A stretch of DNA of 64,000 nucleotides, taken from CAMPKL01 sp963805925 (GTDB lineage: Bacteria > Acidobacteriota > Terriglobia > Bryobacterales > UBA6623). The translations under genes were made by a program, and so were the position numbers. Where the stretch lies: contig CAWDWB010000004.1 of NCBI GenBank assembly GCA_963805925.1, forward strand, positions 124,001 to 188,000. Reading direction: 5' to 3'. The stretch's first letter is position 1; each line of letters opens with the position of its first letter. Shown here piece by piece: positions 33,966 through 42,743 of this stretch. The notes below the pieces were generated by a model. That model saw only the letters and a program-made list of their open reading frames with translations, did no database searches and had not been told where the DNA came from.

Positions 33966-33981
33966 GTGTCTATACAGACAC
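33966..33981. promoter_or_regulatory. Palindrome upstream of lpxC, possible operator
   Basis: GTGTCTATACAGACAC is a 6-bp inverted repeat with a 4-bp centre. It lies about 100 bp before lpxC and about 20 bp before a TAGAAT (34003-34008) that could serve as a -10 box. No good -35 element was found at the proper distance. The placement fits a dimeric repressor or activator, but the site is short and the regulator is unknown. Confidence 0.35.
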
Positions 33982-34081
33982 AGTCCCCGGGAGGCTTTTC
34001 TCTAGAATCAATAACTTAGACAACGGCAAGCGAATTGCCCCTAAGTAGTGGTCTGTCACCCCTGAAGGAATCCCCCCTCCA

Positions 34082-34957
34082 TTGCCATTCGAAACGACGA
34101 TCAAACGCCCTGTTGCAGTTTCCGGAGTTGGCCTCCACAGCGGAGCGCCGGTATCGATGCGGCTCGTTCCCGCCGAGGCGGGCACGGGAATCCGCTTCCG
34201 GCGGACCGATCTGGACGGATTTGAGATCCCCGCCGTTTGGCGCCATGTAGCCAAGGTCAGCTATGCGACCAGCCTCATGCGCGAAGGGGTTCTGCTGCAG
34301 ACGACCGAGCATCTGCTGAGCTGTCTATACGCCAGCGGCATCGACAACCTCGTCGTCGAGATCGACAATCTCGAAGTCCCCATCGTCGACGGCAGCGCTC
34401 TGCCCTTCGTCGAGATGCTGCAAACCGCTGGTCTGCGCACCCTCAGTCGGCTCCGCCGCTACCTGAAGATTGTGCGGCCCGTCGAGGCCGTGGACGGCGA
34501 CAAGCGCATCCGCATCGAACCCTCAGACGACTTCGACATCGTTTGCGAAAGCCGTTTTGACCATGCTCTGGTCGGTAGCCAAACCCTCAGTCTCAGCATC
34601 GAACCCGAGGTCTACGCGCGAGAAATCGCGCCGGCCCGCACGTTCGGATTCGAGACCGACCTGGACCAAATGCGCGAAATGGGCCTGATCCGCGGCGCAA
34701 CCCTCGAAAATGCCGTCTGCTTCGGCGATGCGGGCGTCCTCAACCCCGGCGGGCTGCGCTTCGCTGATGAGCCCTGCCGTCACAAGCTGCTTGACCTCAT
34801 CGGCGACCTGGCCATGCTGGGCAAGCCGCTGCTCGGCAAAGTTATCGCAACCCGGGCCGGACACGCCATGCATATTGCCCTCGTACGCCAGATTATGGGC
34901 GATCCGACCTGCTACGAGATCTCCGAGCAAGCGCTCGTAGCGGCTGCCGGCGATTGA
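34082..34957 (+). CDS. lpxC: UDP-3-O-acyl-N-acetylglucosamine deacetylase
   Basis: Zinc enzyme of 291 residues, first committed step of lipid A synthesis in the cytoplasm. It starts at TTG 34082 and opens FETTIKRPVAVSGVGLHSGA. QTTEHLLSCLYASGIDN carries Glu78/His79 equivalents, RTFGFETDLDQM is conserved, CRHKLLDLIGDLAMLG carries His238/Lys239/Asp242/Asp246 equivalents, and RAGHAMHIALVR carries His265. All metal and catalytic positions are therefore present. A normal outer membrane with lipid A is implied. It begins the conserved block that ends at rnhB, although 133 bp separate it from ffh. Confidence 0.96.
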   Translation: MPFETTIKRPVAVSGVGLHSGAPVSMRLVPAEAGTGIRFRRTDLDGFEIPAVWRHVAKVSYATSLMREGVLLQTTEHLLSCLYASGIDNLVVEIDNLEVPIVDGSALPFVEMLQTAGLRTLSRLRRYLKIVRPVEAVDGDKRIRIEPSDDFDIVCESRFDHALVGSQTLSLSIEPEVYAREIAPARTFGFETDLDQMREMGLIRGATLENAVCFGDAGVLNPGGLRFADEPCRHKLLDLIGDLAMLGKPLLGKVIATRAGHAMHIALVRQIMGDPTCYEISEQALVAAAGD

Positions 34958-35090
34958 CGCCCCCGCGAACCGGTCACTACAATGAATAGTATTCTCTCGG
35001 GAGATTTGCGTCTTTTCTCGCCTACCCGAGAGTTTCCGAAGTCAGTTGATCCGGCAGCCGCTTGCGGAGGCCGACTGAGTAACGTCAGGC

Positions 35091-36518
<1,428 letters not shown>

Positions 36519-36568
36519 GCGTAGCTCGCGGACGTGCAGAAAGGGATCGTTGGAGGATTGAATTAGCC

Positions 36569-37063
36569 ATGGTGGCGTTACGCTTGACCCGAATCGGGGC
36601 AAAGAAAAAACCGTCTTACAGGCTGGTGGCTATCGATAGCCGCCGCGCCCGGGACAGCAAGACGATCGAGATTTTGGGTCACTACAACCCGCGTCCCGAT
36701 CCGATCGAAATCGACCTAAAGCGCGAGCGGATCGACTACTGGTTGGGCGTCGGCGCCCAACCCAGCGACACGGTGCAGCGCCTCATCAAGTTCTTCGACG
36801 CGAACGGCGCTAACACCGCACAGCCGAAGCGCGAGGCCGCCCAAAAGGCTGCCGCCGAGAACAAGGCGGCCCCCAAGCCTGTCGCCGCGGCTCCGGCGCC
36901 CACACCGGCTCCGAAGGTCGAGGAAGTCGAGGCCGAGGCAACAGCCGCCGAAGCGGAGAACGGAAGCAGCGAAGTCGTTGCCGAAGCAACTCCCGCCGAA
37001 GCAGTTCCCGCCGCAGAGGCACCCGCCGCAGAGGCGCCTGCCGAGGAAGCCGACAAGGCCTAA
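36569..37063 (+). CDS. rpsP: 30S ribosomal protein S16 with a long acidic/Ala-Pro tail
   Basis: Residues 1-83 are ordinary S16 (VALRLTRIGAKKKPSYRLVA, SRRARDSKTIEILGHYNPR, YWLGVGAQPSDTVQRLI). A low-complexity tail of about 80 residues then follows, rich in Ala, Glu and Pro, ending in E-E-A-D-K-A. The usual bacterial S16 is about 80-90 residues; Acidobacteriota and a few other phyla have extended forms. The tail has the composition of a flexible linker and no domain I can name. rpsP precedes khpA, rimM, trmD and rplS, as in most bacteria. Confidence 0.96.
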   Translation: MVALRLTRIGAKKKPSYRLVAIDSRRARDSKTIEILGHYNPRPDPIEIDLKRERIDYWLGVGAQPSDTVQRLIKFFDANGANTAQPKREAAQKAAAENKAAPKPVAAAPAPTPAPKVEEVEAEATAAEAENGSSEVVAEATPAEAVPAAEAPAAEAPAEEADKA

Positions 37064-37147
37064 GCTAGAGTGGATCTCGAAACGGCGCCGGCCCGGCGCC
37101 TCGGTCGCTCTGCGTCTTAGGGCGGCCGTCAAACACAGGAGGGGCGC

Positions 37148-37408
37148 GTGGCTACGGAATCCAAGATTGATCCGATCGTAGAGATGGTCGAGCTGATTGC
37201 CAAGGCTCTAGTCGATAACCCTGACGGGGTTTCGGTCAAGTCGGTCGACGGCGATCAGGTCCGCGTGTTGGAGTTGAGCGTGGACCAAGCCGATTTAGGC
37301 AAAGTCATCGGCAAAAAGGGCCGTACCGCAAAATCGATTCGGACCTTGCTCGGAGCAGCGGGCGTCAAGCACAACAAAAGATTCTCGCTTGAGATCCTTG
37401 AGCCTTGA
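37148..37408 (+). CDS. khpA: KH-domain RNA-binding protein KhpA
   Basis: Single KH-domain protein of 86 residues. VDQADLGKVIGKKGRTAKSI contains the GxxG loop (GKKG) that binds single-stranded RNA, followed by RTLLGAAGVKHNKRFSLEI. KhpA dimerises with KhpB/EloR in Firmicutes to control cell elongation and translation. The gene starts at GTG 37148 with AGGAGG eleven bases earlier, and its TGA stop overlaps the TTG start of rimM, so the two are translationally coupled. Confidence 0.93.
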   Translation: MATESKIDPIVEMVELIAKALVDNPDGVSVKSVDGDQVRVLELSVDQADLGKVIGKKGRTAKSIRTLLGAAGVKHNKRFSLEILEP

Positions 37409-37941
37409 CCGACGCCGCGCTGCCTGAATACGTCGCGCTGGCGAAGATTTTCAAACCTCGGGGCAACCGGGGCGAAGTCGCCGCCCGCGATCTGTGCGAA
37501 GATCCCGACCGTTTCGGCGAAAACGCCGTTGTTTCCCTGCTCTATCCGAGCGGGCGGCGGGAAGAAAGAACGATCGAAAACGCCTGGTATCACCAGGGCC
37601 GCTTGATCTTGAAGTTTGCCGGCATCGAGACCATCACCGACGCCGAAAACCTAAGAGGCTGCGAAGTGCAGATCCCTTACGAGGATCTGGGTCCGCCGCC
37701 CGAGGGAGAACACTACGACATCGATCTGATCGACTGCGAGGTCATCGCCGCCGATACGGGTCGCGTCATTGGCAAAGTGGAGGGAATGTTGGAATCGGGA
37801 GGGCAACCCCTTCTCGAAGTCCGCCAAGAAAAGAGAGAGATTCTGATTCCCTATACGCCCGAGATCTGCCTCACCGTAGATGTCGAAGCCAAGCGGATCA
37901 CCGTCCGCTTGCCCGAGGGGTTGGAAGAGCTGAACGAATGA
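37405..37941 (+). CDS. rimM: Ribosome maturation factor RimM
   Basis: Protein of 178 residues. The N-terminal beta-barrel has ALAKIFKPRGNRGEVAARDL and KFAGIETITDAENLRGCEVQ, and the PRC-barrel half has IDCEVIAADTGRVIGKVEGM and REILIPYTPEICLTVDVEA. RimM binds S19 and assists 30S head assembly. TTG at 37405 shares bases with the khpA stop (TTGA). trmD follows after 19 bp. Confidence 0.95.
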   Translation: MTDAALPEYVALAKIFKPRGNRGEVAARDLCEDPDRFGENAVVSLLYPSGRREERTIENAWYHQGRLILKFAGIETITDAENLRGCEVQIPYEDLGPPPEGEHYDIDLIDCEVIAADTGRVIGKVEGMLESGGQPLLEVRQEKREILIPYTPEICLTVDVEAKRITVRLPEGLEELNE

Positions 37942-37960
37942 TCGAGCCGAGCGAGTCGAA

Positions 37961-38734
37961 ATGCTGACGTTTCATCTGCTCACGATCTTTCCCGAGTTTT
38001 TCCGCACGCCCTTCGAGTACGGCGTGGTCAGCCGGGCTTGCTCGACGGGCCTGGTCGCAGTCGAGACGCACGACCTGCGGGATTACGCTTTCGACAGACA
38101 CCGAACGGTCGACGATCGTCCGTTCGGCGGCGACGAAGGCATGGTCATGAAGATCGAGCCGATCTTTCTCGCTCTCGAGAAGATCGCCGGTCGCAAACCG
38201 GAGGCAAAGCGGCGAGTGATCGCCATGTCCGCTCAAGGCAAGCTTTTCGATCAGGCGACCGCCCTGCGGCTCGCCCAGTACGACGAGGTGGTCTTGATTT
38301 CGGGCCGTTACGAAGGGATTGACGAAAGGGTAACCGAGCATCTGGCGGACGAAGAGATATCCGTCGGCAGTTTCGTCCTCTCCGGAGGAGAATGGGCCGC
38401 CGGAATGGTCGTTGACGCGGTGGCCCGGTTGGTACCCGGAGTGTTGGGAAACGAAGCATCAAGCGTACAGGAGTCGTTTACGCCGACCGAAAGCGGAGCC
38501 CGGGGAGTCCTCGACTTCCCGCACTACACCAGGCCCGCCAAGTTCCGCGGTTGGAGCGCTCCGGCAATATTGTTATCCGGCGATCATGAGAAGATCCGCC
38601 GGTGGCGTCGCAAAACGGCGCTGGCTAAGACAAGGAAGAATCGGCCCGACCTGCTCAAATCAGCCCAGCTGAGTAAAGAGGATCGGGCGCTGCTAGAGGA
38701 GATTGAGGCGGACGAGGCCAAAGGCCCGTTTTGA
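37961..38734 (+). CDS. trmD: tRNA (guanine37-N1)-methyltransferase
   Basis: SPOUT-class enzyme of 257 residues that methylates G37 next to the anticodon and prevents frameshifting. MLTFHLLTIFPEFFRTPFEY opens it. The knotted SAM site is SGRYEGIDERVTEHLADEEI and VGSFVLSGGEWAAGMVV, with ARLVPGVLGNEASSVQES after it. The C-terminal half has FPHYTRPAKFRGWSAPAIL and LSGDHEKIRRWRRK. All fit a normal TrmD. rplS follows after 97 bp. Confidence 0.97.
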   Translation: MLTFHLLTIFPEFFRTPFEYGVVSRACSTGLVAVETHDLRDYAFDRHRTVDDRPFGGDEGMVMKIEPIFLALEKIAGRKPEAKRRVIAMSAQGKLFDQATALRLAQYDEVVLISGRYEGIDERVTEHLADEEISVGSFVLSGGEWAAGMVVDAVARLVPGVLGNEASSVQESFTPTESGARGVLDFPHYTRPAKFRGWSAPAILLSGDHEKIRRWRRKTALAKTRKNRPDLLKSAQLSKEDRALLEEIEADEAKGPF

Positions 38735-38831
38735 ATAGAAACATCTAGTTGTAACGAAAATACAGCGCAAACCGCTCAACCCTCGCTACAATTACAAGGA
38801 GCGTCTCTATTCGCGCCCGAAGGTAGTCACC

Positions 38832-39188
38832 ATGCAAAACGCCATACTCGACAAGATCGACAAGATGAAGATGCGCGAAGGCGTGCCCCAAATGGAACCG
38901 GGCGACACCGTCCGCGCGCACGTACGCATCCGCGAGGGCGAGAAAGAGCGCATCCAGATTTTTGAAGGCACCGTAATCGCGCAGAACAACACCGGCCTGC
39001 GCGAGACCGTTACGCTGCGCAAGATCAGCTTCGGCAGCGTTGCCGTCGAACGCATCTTCCCGATTCATTCGCCGATCATTGCAGAATTTGAGATCGTCCG
39101 CCGCACCCGTGTCCGGCGCGCCAAGCTCTACTATCTACGCAACCTCCGAGGCAAAGCTGCTCGCCTGCGCGAGCGTGACCGCCGCTAG
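38832..39188 (+). CDS. rplS: 50S ribosomal protein L19
   Basis: Ribosomal protein of 118 residues located at the 30S-50S interface. PQMEPGDTVRAHVRIREGEK, RIQIFEGTVIAQNNTGLRET and FGSVAVERIFPIHSPIIAEF are the standard L19 sequence, with a basic C-terminus (RVRRAKLYYLRNLRGKAARL). Length and start (ATG 38832) are normal. A TACAAT hexamer at 38787-38792 might be a separate -10 box, but no convincing -35 was seen. Confidence 0.97.
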   Translation: MQNAILDKIDKMKMREGVPQMEPGDTVRAHVRIREGEKERIQIFEGTVIAQNNTGLRETVTLRKISFGSVAVERIFPIHSPIIAEFEIVRRTRVRRAKLYYLRNLRGKAARLRERDRR

Positions 39189-39209
39189 ATTCTGTTCGGC
39201 GACTCACGC

Positions 39210-39932
39210 ATGCCTCTTCCCCCGGCGTCGTTGCTCTCCGCTAGGCCGACCAGGCGTCGGCCTCATCTTCGATATGAAGAGCAAGCTCGCGAGGCTGGCT
39301 ATGCCTTCATCGCAGGCGTCGACGAAGTCGGACGGGGCTGCCTCTGCGGTCCGGTAGTCGCTGCGGCGGTCATTCTTAAACCCGGCGTTCCGATTCGCGG
39401 CCTGGCCGACAGCAAGCAGTTGGACCGCAAGACCCGTGAAGCGATCGCTCCCCGGATTCGAGAGCGCTGCGCCGCCTGGGCCATCGCCGCGGTCGATGCG
39501 GCGTGGATCGACCGCGTCAACATCTACCAAGCGGCGCGCCTGGCCATGGAAGGCGCCATTCGCAAGCTGGCCGTTCAGCCGGACTACATCCTGGCCGACG
39601 CCATGAAGCTCAACCTACCCCAGGCTCAACGGTCGCTGATCCGCGGAGACGCGCGCAGCCGCTCCATCGCGGCGGCCTCCATCCTGGCGAAAGTCGAGCG
39701 CGACGCCTGGATCCGCGAATGGGCCCAGGTATACCCGGCCTACGATCTGGCCTCAAACAAAGGCTATGGTACGCCGGCCCACCTGCGGGCGCTTGAACTC
39801 GAGGGCCCCACGCCGATCCATCGCCTGAGCTTTGAGCCGGTAGCCGTCGCCTGCAAGTTTCCAGCTAATATCGCTACAGAGGGCGATGTGCTGCAAAGGG
39901 AACTCTTCGAATTAGAGGCGGCTACGTTTTGA
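39210..39932 (+). CDS. rnhB: Ribonuclease HII
   Basis: Enzyme of 240 residues that cuts the RNA strand of RNA-DNA hybrids and removes single ribonucleotides. GYAFIAGVDEVGRGCLCGPV carries the catalytic Asp-Glu, YILADAMKLNLP carries another acidic residue, and SIAAASILAKVERDAWIREW and LASNKGYGTPAHLRAL are signatures. About 25 extra N-terminal residues precede the core, so the real start may lie slightly downstream. The stop overlaps the TTG start of the next gene. Confidence 0.95.
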   Translation: MPLPPASLLSARPTRRRPHLRYEEQAREAGYAFIAGVDEVGRGCLCGPVVAAAVILKPGVPIRGLADSKQLDRKTREAIAPRIRERCAAWAIAAVDAAWIDRVNIYQAARLAMEGAIRKLAVQPDYILADAMKLNLPQAQRSLIRGDARSRSIAAASILAKVERDAWIREWAQVYPAYDLASNKGYGTPAHLRALELEGPTPIHRLSFEPVAVACKFPANIATEGDVLQRELFELEAATF

Positions 39933-40222
39933 GTATTACGCCCGCCACCCCGACCGATCCGTCACCTCACACCGACTCTTCGGCCAAGTCTCGGCGTGTT
40001 CTGCGCATCATCCTGGCGCTGTTCTGTTTCGAGATCGGCCTGATTCTGCTGATGTTGCCCTGGACCCTGCTGTGGGACCGCAATTACTTCTTCAGCCTCA
40101 GTATTTCCGCGCAGCGCTTAATGCTTAGCAGCTACGTTCGCGGCGGGGTCTCCGGTTTGGGGCTTGTGAATCTTTGGTTTGCGGCGTCCGAAACAGTCCG
40201 TCTGATCCGCGATCGGCGCTAG
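39929..40222 (+). CDS. Small membrane protein with two helices
   Basis: Protein of 97 residues from TTG 39929, coupled to rnhB through a TTGA overlap. Hydrophobic segments are RIILALFCFEIGLILLMLPW (about 26-45) and a second weaker one near YVRGGVSGLGLVNLWFA (about 70-86). DRNYFFSLSISAQRLMLSSY lies between. Similar small membrane proteins follow rnhB in other Acidobacteriota as far as I recall; the function is unknown. It is convergent with the 70-residue gene and overlaps its end by 4 bp. Confidence 0.7.
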   Translation: MSITPATPTDPSPHTDSSAKSRRVLRIILALFCFEIGLILLMLPWTLLWDRNYFFSLSISAQRLMLSSYVRGGVSGLGLVNLWFAASETVRLIRDRR

Positions 40223-40431
40223 GAGCGCATTTCGCCGGCCCACTTCAGGAACGACAGCAATTGCCGGCGTTCCCGGCCGAGAAAAGCCCAAAACGCTGTC
40301 CTATCGATCTGATCAGCACGCATGCCCGAGTAAGTTTCCATCCGCCAGCGGATGTAGGGGCTCGCCCAGGGACGCAGACGGTAGCCGCAGCTGGCGTCCC
40401 ACAAGAACCCCGCCGTGTGCAGAAGTCTCAC
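40219..40431 (-). CDS. Small conserved hypothetical protein, Trp/Arg-rich
   Basis: Protein of 70 residues starting at ATG 40431, overlapping the stop of the VWFA gene upstream (ATGA-type overlap). SCGYRLRPWASPYIRWRMET, YSGMRADQIDRTAFWAFLGR and ERRQLLSFLKWAGEM show many aromatic and arginine residues in a helical pattern. Position and coupling on the same strand as the two VWFA genes support it as real, against the overlapping plus-strand frame. No domain or function is recognised. Confidence 0.65.
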   Translation of the reverse strand: MRLLHTAGFLWDASCGYRLRPWASPYIRWRMETYSGMRADQIDRTAFWAFLGRERRQLLSFLKWAGEMRS

Positions 40432-41351
40432 TATTCGCTGAAGTAGCCCGGACGATGTCGTACCGTATCGTGTTTGTCGGCGCCAACCAGGTCGATGCTA
40501 ATCTCTCGGAAACCCGGCGCGGCTGGCGCGGGAGTATAAGCAATCGTGTATTGATTGCGGATGTCGGCGGCGATCTGGTCCATCAGAGACGTGACTTCGT
40601 CCACTGTCGCCGGGAAGTAAGCGGGGCCGCCGGTGGCGCGGGTTAGATACTTGATCGCGCGTTCGGCCCGCTTCGCCGAGCGCTTCTCTTCCTCGGTCAG
40701 CAGCCCGATGGCGTAAATCTGCGTCTGGCTCGAGCCCATCTCCTGAAGCTCGCGAACCAGCACTTCCAGTTCGGATTTACTGGCGTTGTCTTCACCGTCG
40801 CTGATCAGCAGCAGGACGCGCTTTTCGTTGTGCGCCTTCTCCGTTAGGTAGTCGAGCGAAGCCCGGACCGCGTCGTAGAGCGCCGTGCCGCCGCGCGAGT
40901 CGATCCGTTGCAGTGCGTCTTGAATTCTGGCCTGGTCGTTGGTGTAGTCCGTGTCGCGATAGGCCTCGTCGTTGAAGTTGACGATGAACATCTCGTCTTC
41001 GGGATTCGAGGCTTTCACGAACTCCAGAGCCGCCGCGTTCACCCGCAGCCGCTTGTCGCGCATCGAACCCGAATTATCGACCAAGATGCCGATCGAGACC
41101 GGCACGTCTTCCTGGCGGAAGAACTTGATGTTGACCGGCTGCCCGTTCTCAGTAATTCGAAAATTCGCCTGGTCCAAGTCCGTGACCAACCGGTCCCGCT
41201 TGTCGACCACCGTCACGTGCAGTACGACTTCCCTCGTGTCGGCTGTGAAAACTAACTCGCCGGATTGGATATTCGTCCGGACATCCTGAGCCCACAAGCC
41301 GACCGACGACAAGGCCGCCGTCAGCAGGCACGCAACTCCAAGGAATCTCAT
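40431..41351 (-). CDS. VWFA-related Acidobacterial-domain protein, secreted
   Basis: About 306 residues from ATG 41351. A signal peptide (RFLGVACLLTAALSSVGLWA) precedes an N-terminal strand domain (FTADTREVVLHVTVVDKRDR) and a von Willebrand factor A domain with the metal-binding DNSGSM (MIDAS), VLLLISDGEDNASKSELE and the site threonine in SRGGTALYDAVRASL. The family (TIGR03436) is typical of Acidobacteria and its members are exported. Function is unknown; ligand or protein binding is likely. It follows the second VWFA gene at 41391-42416 after 39 bp, so they look like a tandem operon. Confidence 0.9.
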   Translation of the reverse strand: MRFLGVACLLTAALSSVGLWAQDVRTNIQSGELVFTADTREVVLHVTVVDKRDRLVTDLDQANFRITENGQPVNIKFFRQEDVPVSIGILVDNSGSMRDKRLRVNAAALEFVKASNPEDEMFIVNFNDEAYRDTDYTNDQARIQDALQRIDSRGGTALYDAVRASLDYLTEKAHNEKRVLLLISDGEDNASKSELEVLVRELQEMGSSQTQIYAIGLLTEEEKRSAKRAERAIKYLTRATGGPAYFPATVDEVTSLMDQIAADIRNQYTIAYTPAPAAPGFREISIDLVGADKHDTVRHRPGYFSE

Positions 41352-41390
41352 ATATCTGTTGTACACCAGCTTTGTCAGCCGGGATAGAGA

Positions 41391-42416
41391 TCAGCGCGAG
41401 GGTGCGTAATAACCGTCCCGGAAATAAGGTCTTAGCTGGGGCATTCCCCGAATCTTCTTGACCTCGACCTTAACCCTGCGCCACTTTCCGTCCCGCTCCT
41501 CGTTCTTTGGGACGTAGCCTAGGACATACTGGTTGCGCAGTTCGATCCCGATCTTCTCGGCAATGTCAGGCAGTTCGTTGATGTTCTCCACCGGGAACTG
41601 GCGCCCGCCGGTTTGCTCGGCAATCTCCGTCAACAGACCGGGACCGGCCATCTCTTCCGGGGTCCTGCCACGAGATCCAAACGGCTCGTAGATACCGATC
41701 GCGTAAATCTGCACATCCGACTCGCGGACCAAGTTCTTGATCTCGCGTTCCGTATAACGGCTGGAGTTGTCGCCGCCGTCGGAGATCACCAGCAGCGCCT
41801 TCTGCTGATTCTTGGCCTCTTTCATCTTGTTGAGCGCCAGGTAGATCGCATCCAGCAAAGCGGTGCGGCCCTTCGATTCGGTGAAGGTCAGCCGATTCTG
41901 GATCTCTTCGAGACTCTGCGTGAAGCCCGTAGCCATGTCGGGCCGGTTATTGAACGAGACCAGGAAGAACTCATCTTCCGGATTCGCGGTCTTGAAAAAC
42001 TGCGCGACCGCCTCGCGAGCCTTGCTCATCTTGTAGCCCATCGAACCGGAAGCGTCGAAAACGATGGCCATCGACAAAGGCGAGTCTTCCGCTCCGAACT
42101 GCGTGATGGTTTGTTCTTCCTTGTCTTCGAAGATTTGGAAATGCTCTTTCGTCAGCCCGGTGACCATGCGGCCCATCGGGTCGGTCACTGTCACGTTGAC
42201 CAGAGCCAAGTCGACATCGACTCCGATCACGGCGCCGCGCTCGCTCGCGCGTTGGTCTGCTGCTTGTTGCGGTCGGGACTGAAGCTCGACGGTACTTGCG
42301 CCCGGCAGGATCGGATCTCCCGCCATGGCAAGTGTGCCAAAGAGAAACCCTATGGTGGACGCAAGCGTAGTGAGAGTTAAGGCGCGACAGACGGAGCGGC
42401 CAATATTTAGGCGCAC
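41391..42416 (-). CDS. VWFA-related Acidobacterial-domain protein, secreted (second copy)
   Basis: Protein of 341 residues starting at GTG 42416, seven or so bases after GAGGAGG. A signal segment (STIGFLFGTLAMAGDPILPG) precedes a strand domain (IGVDVDLALVNVTVTDPMGR) and a VWA domain with the MIDAS FDASGSMGYKMSKAREAVAQ, ALLVISDGGDNSSRYTEREI and SKGRTALLDAIYLAL. It is a paralogue of the downstream gene, with the same architecture. The pair are probably expressed together with the 70-residue gene. Confidence 0.9.
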   Translation of the reverse strand: MRLNIGRSVCRALTLTTLASTIGFLFGTLAMAGDPILPGASTVELQSRPQQAADQRASERGAVIGVDVDLALVNVTVTDPMGRMVTGLTKEHFQIFEDKEEQTITQFGAEDSPLSMAIVFDASGSMGYKMSKAREAVAQFFKTANPEDEFFLVSFNNRPDMATGFTQSLEEIQNRLTFTESKGRTALLDAIYLALNKMKEAKNQQKALLVISDGGDNSSRYTEREIKNLVRESDVQIYAIGIYEPFGSRGRTPEEMAGPGLLTEIAEQTGGRQFPVENINELPDIAEKIGIELRNQYVLGYVPKNEERDGKWRRVKVEVKKIRGMPQLRPYFRDGYYAPSR

Positions 42417-42743
42417 ACAGAACCTCCTCTCTCAGCGTACATCGTCAGACCAAACGGTCGGCTTCAGTCGGGGGCGGTTCCGATTGATCTGTTGGCAGCA
42501 TTCTATCACAGCGTTGGCCCGGCATTTTCCCTGTGCTATCCTGAGGCGTGCCGGGGTTAGTAGGACTCCTAACCGCTAGCGATCGTTACCAACGAAAGCG
42601 CGTCCCCGACACTCCAAGCGACAAAATAATACGTCCGACGATGAGATTCGCAGCCTCGTCTGCGGCCGATTTGGGCCTGTATTCGAGCCCAACGGCACAG
42701 CGAATCTCTACTCTTCTTCTCCACGGCGGGTGACAAGCGAGAC
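42417..42743. other. Intergenic region between the VWFA pair and pyrG
   Basis: 327 bp with divergent genes on both sides. I find no tRNA, no convincing small gene and no long inverted repeat. It must hold promoters for both directions. On the minus side only GAGGAGG near 42421 (ribosome-binding site for the VWFA gene) is clear. On the plus side TTGGCC and TATCCT (42514-42542) are a reasonable promoter for pyrG, leaving a leader of nearly 200 nt. Confidence 0.6.
42514..42542 (+). promoter_or_regulatory. Candidate sigma70-type promoter for pyrG
   Basis: TTGGCC (42514-42519), a 17-bp spacer, and TATCCT (42537-42542). Four positions of each box fit the consensus. The start site would lie near 42549, leaving an untranslated leader of about 195 nt before the pyrG ATG. 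In some bacteria pyrG is regulated through its leader; no such attenuator was identified here. Confidence 0.35.

Noticed and set aside
42548..42733. Possible 61-residue leader gene before pyrG
   Set aside because: No ribosome-binding site or family resemblance; more likely untranslated leader.
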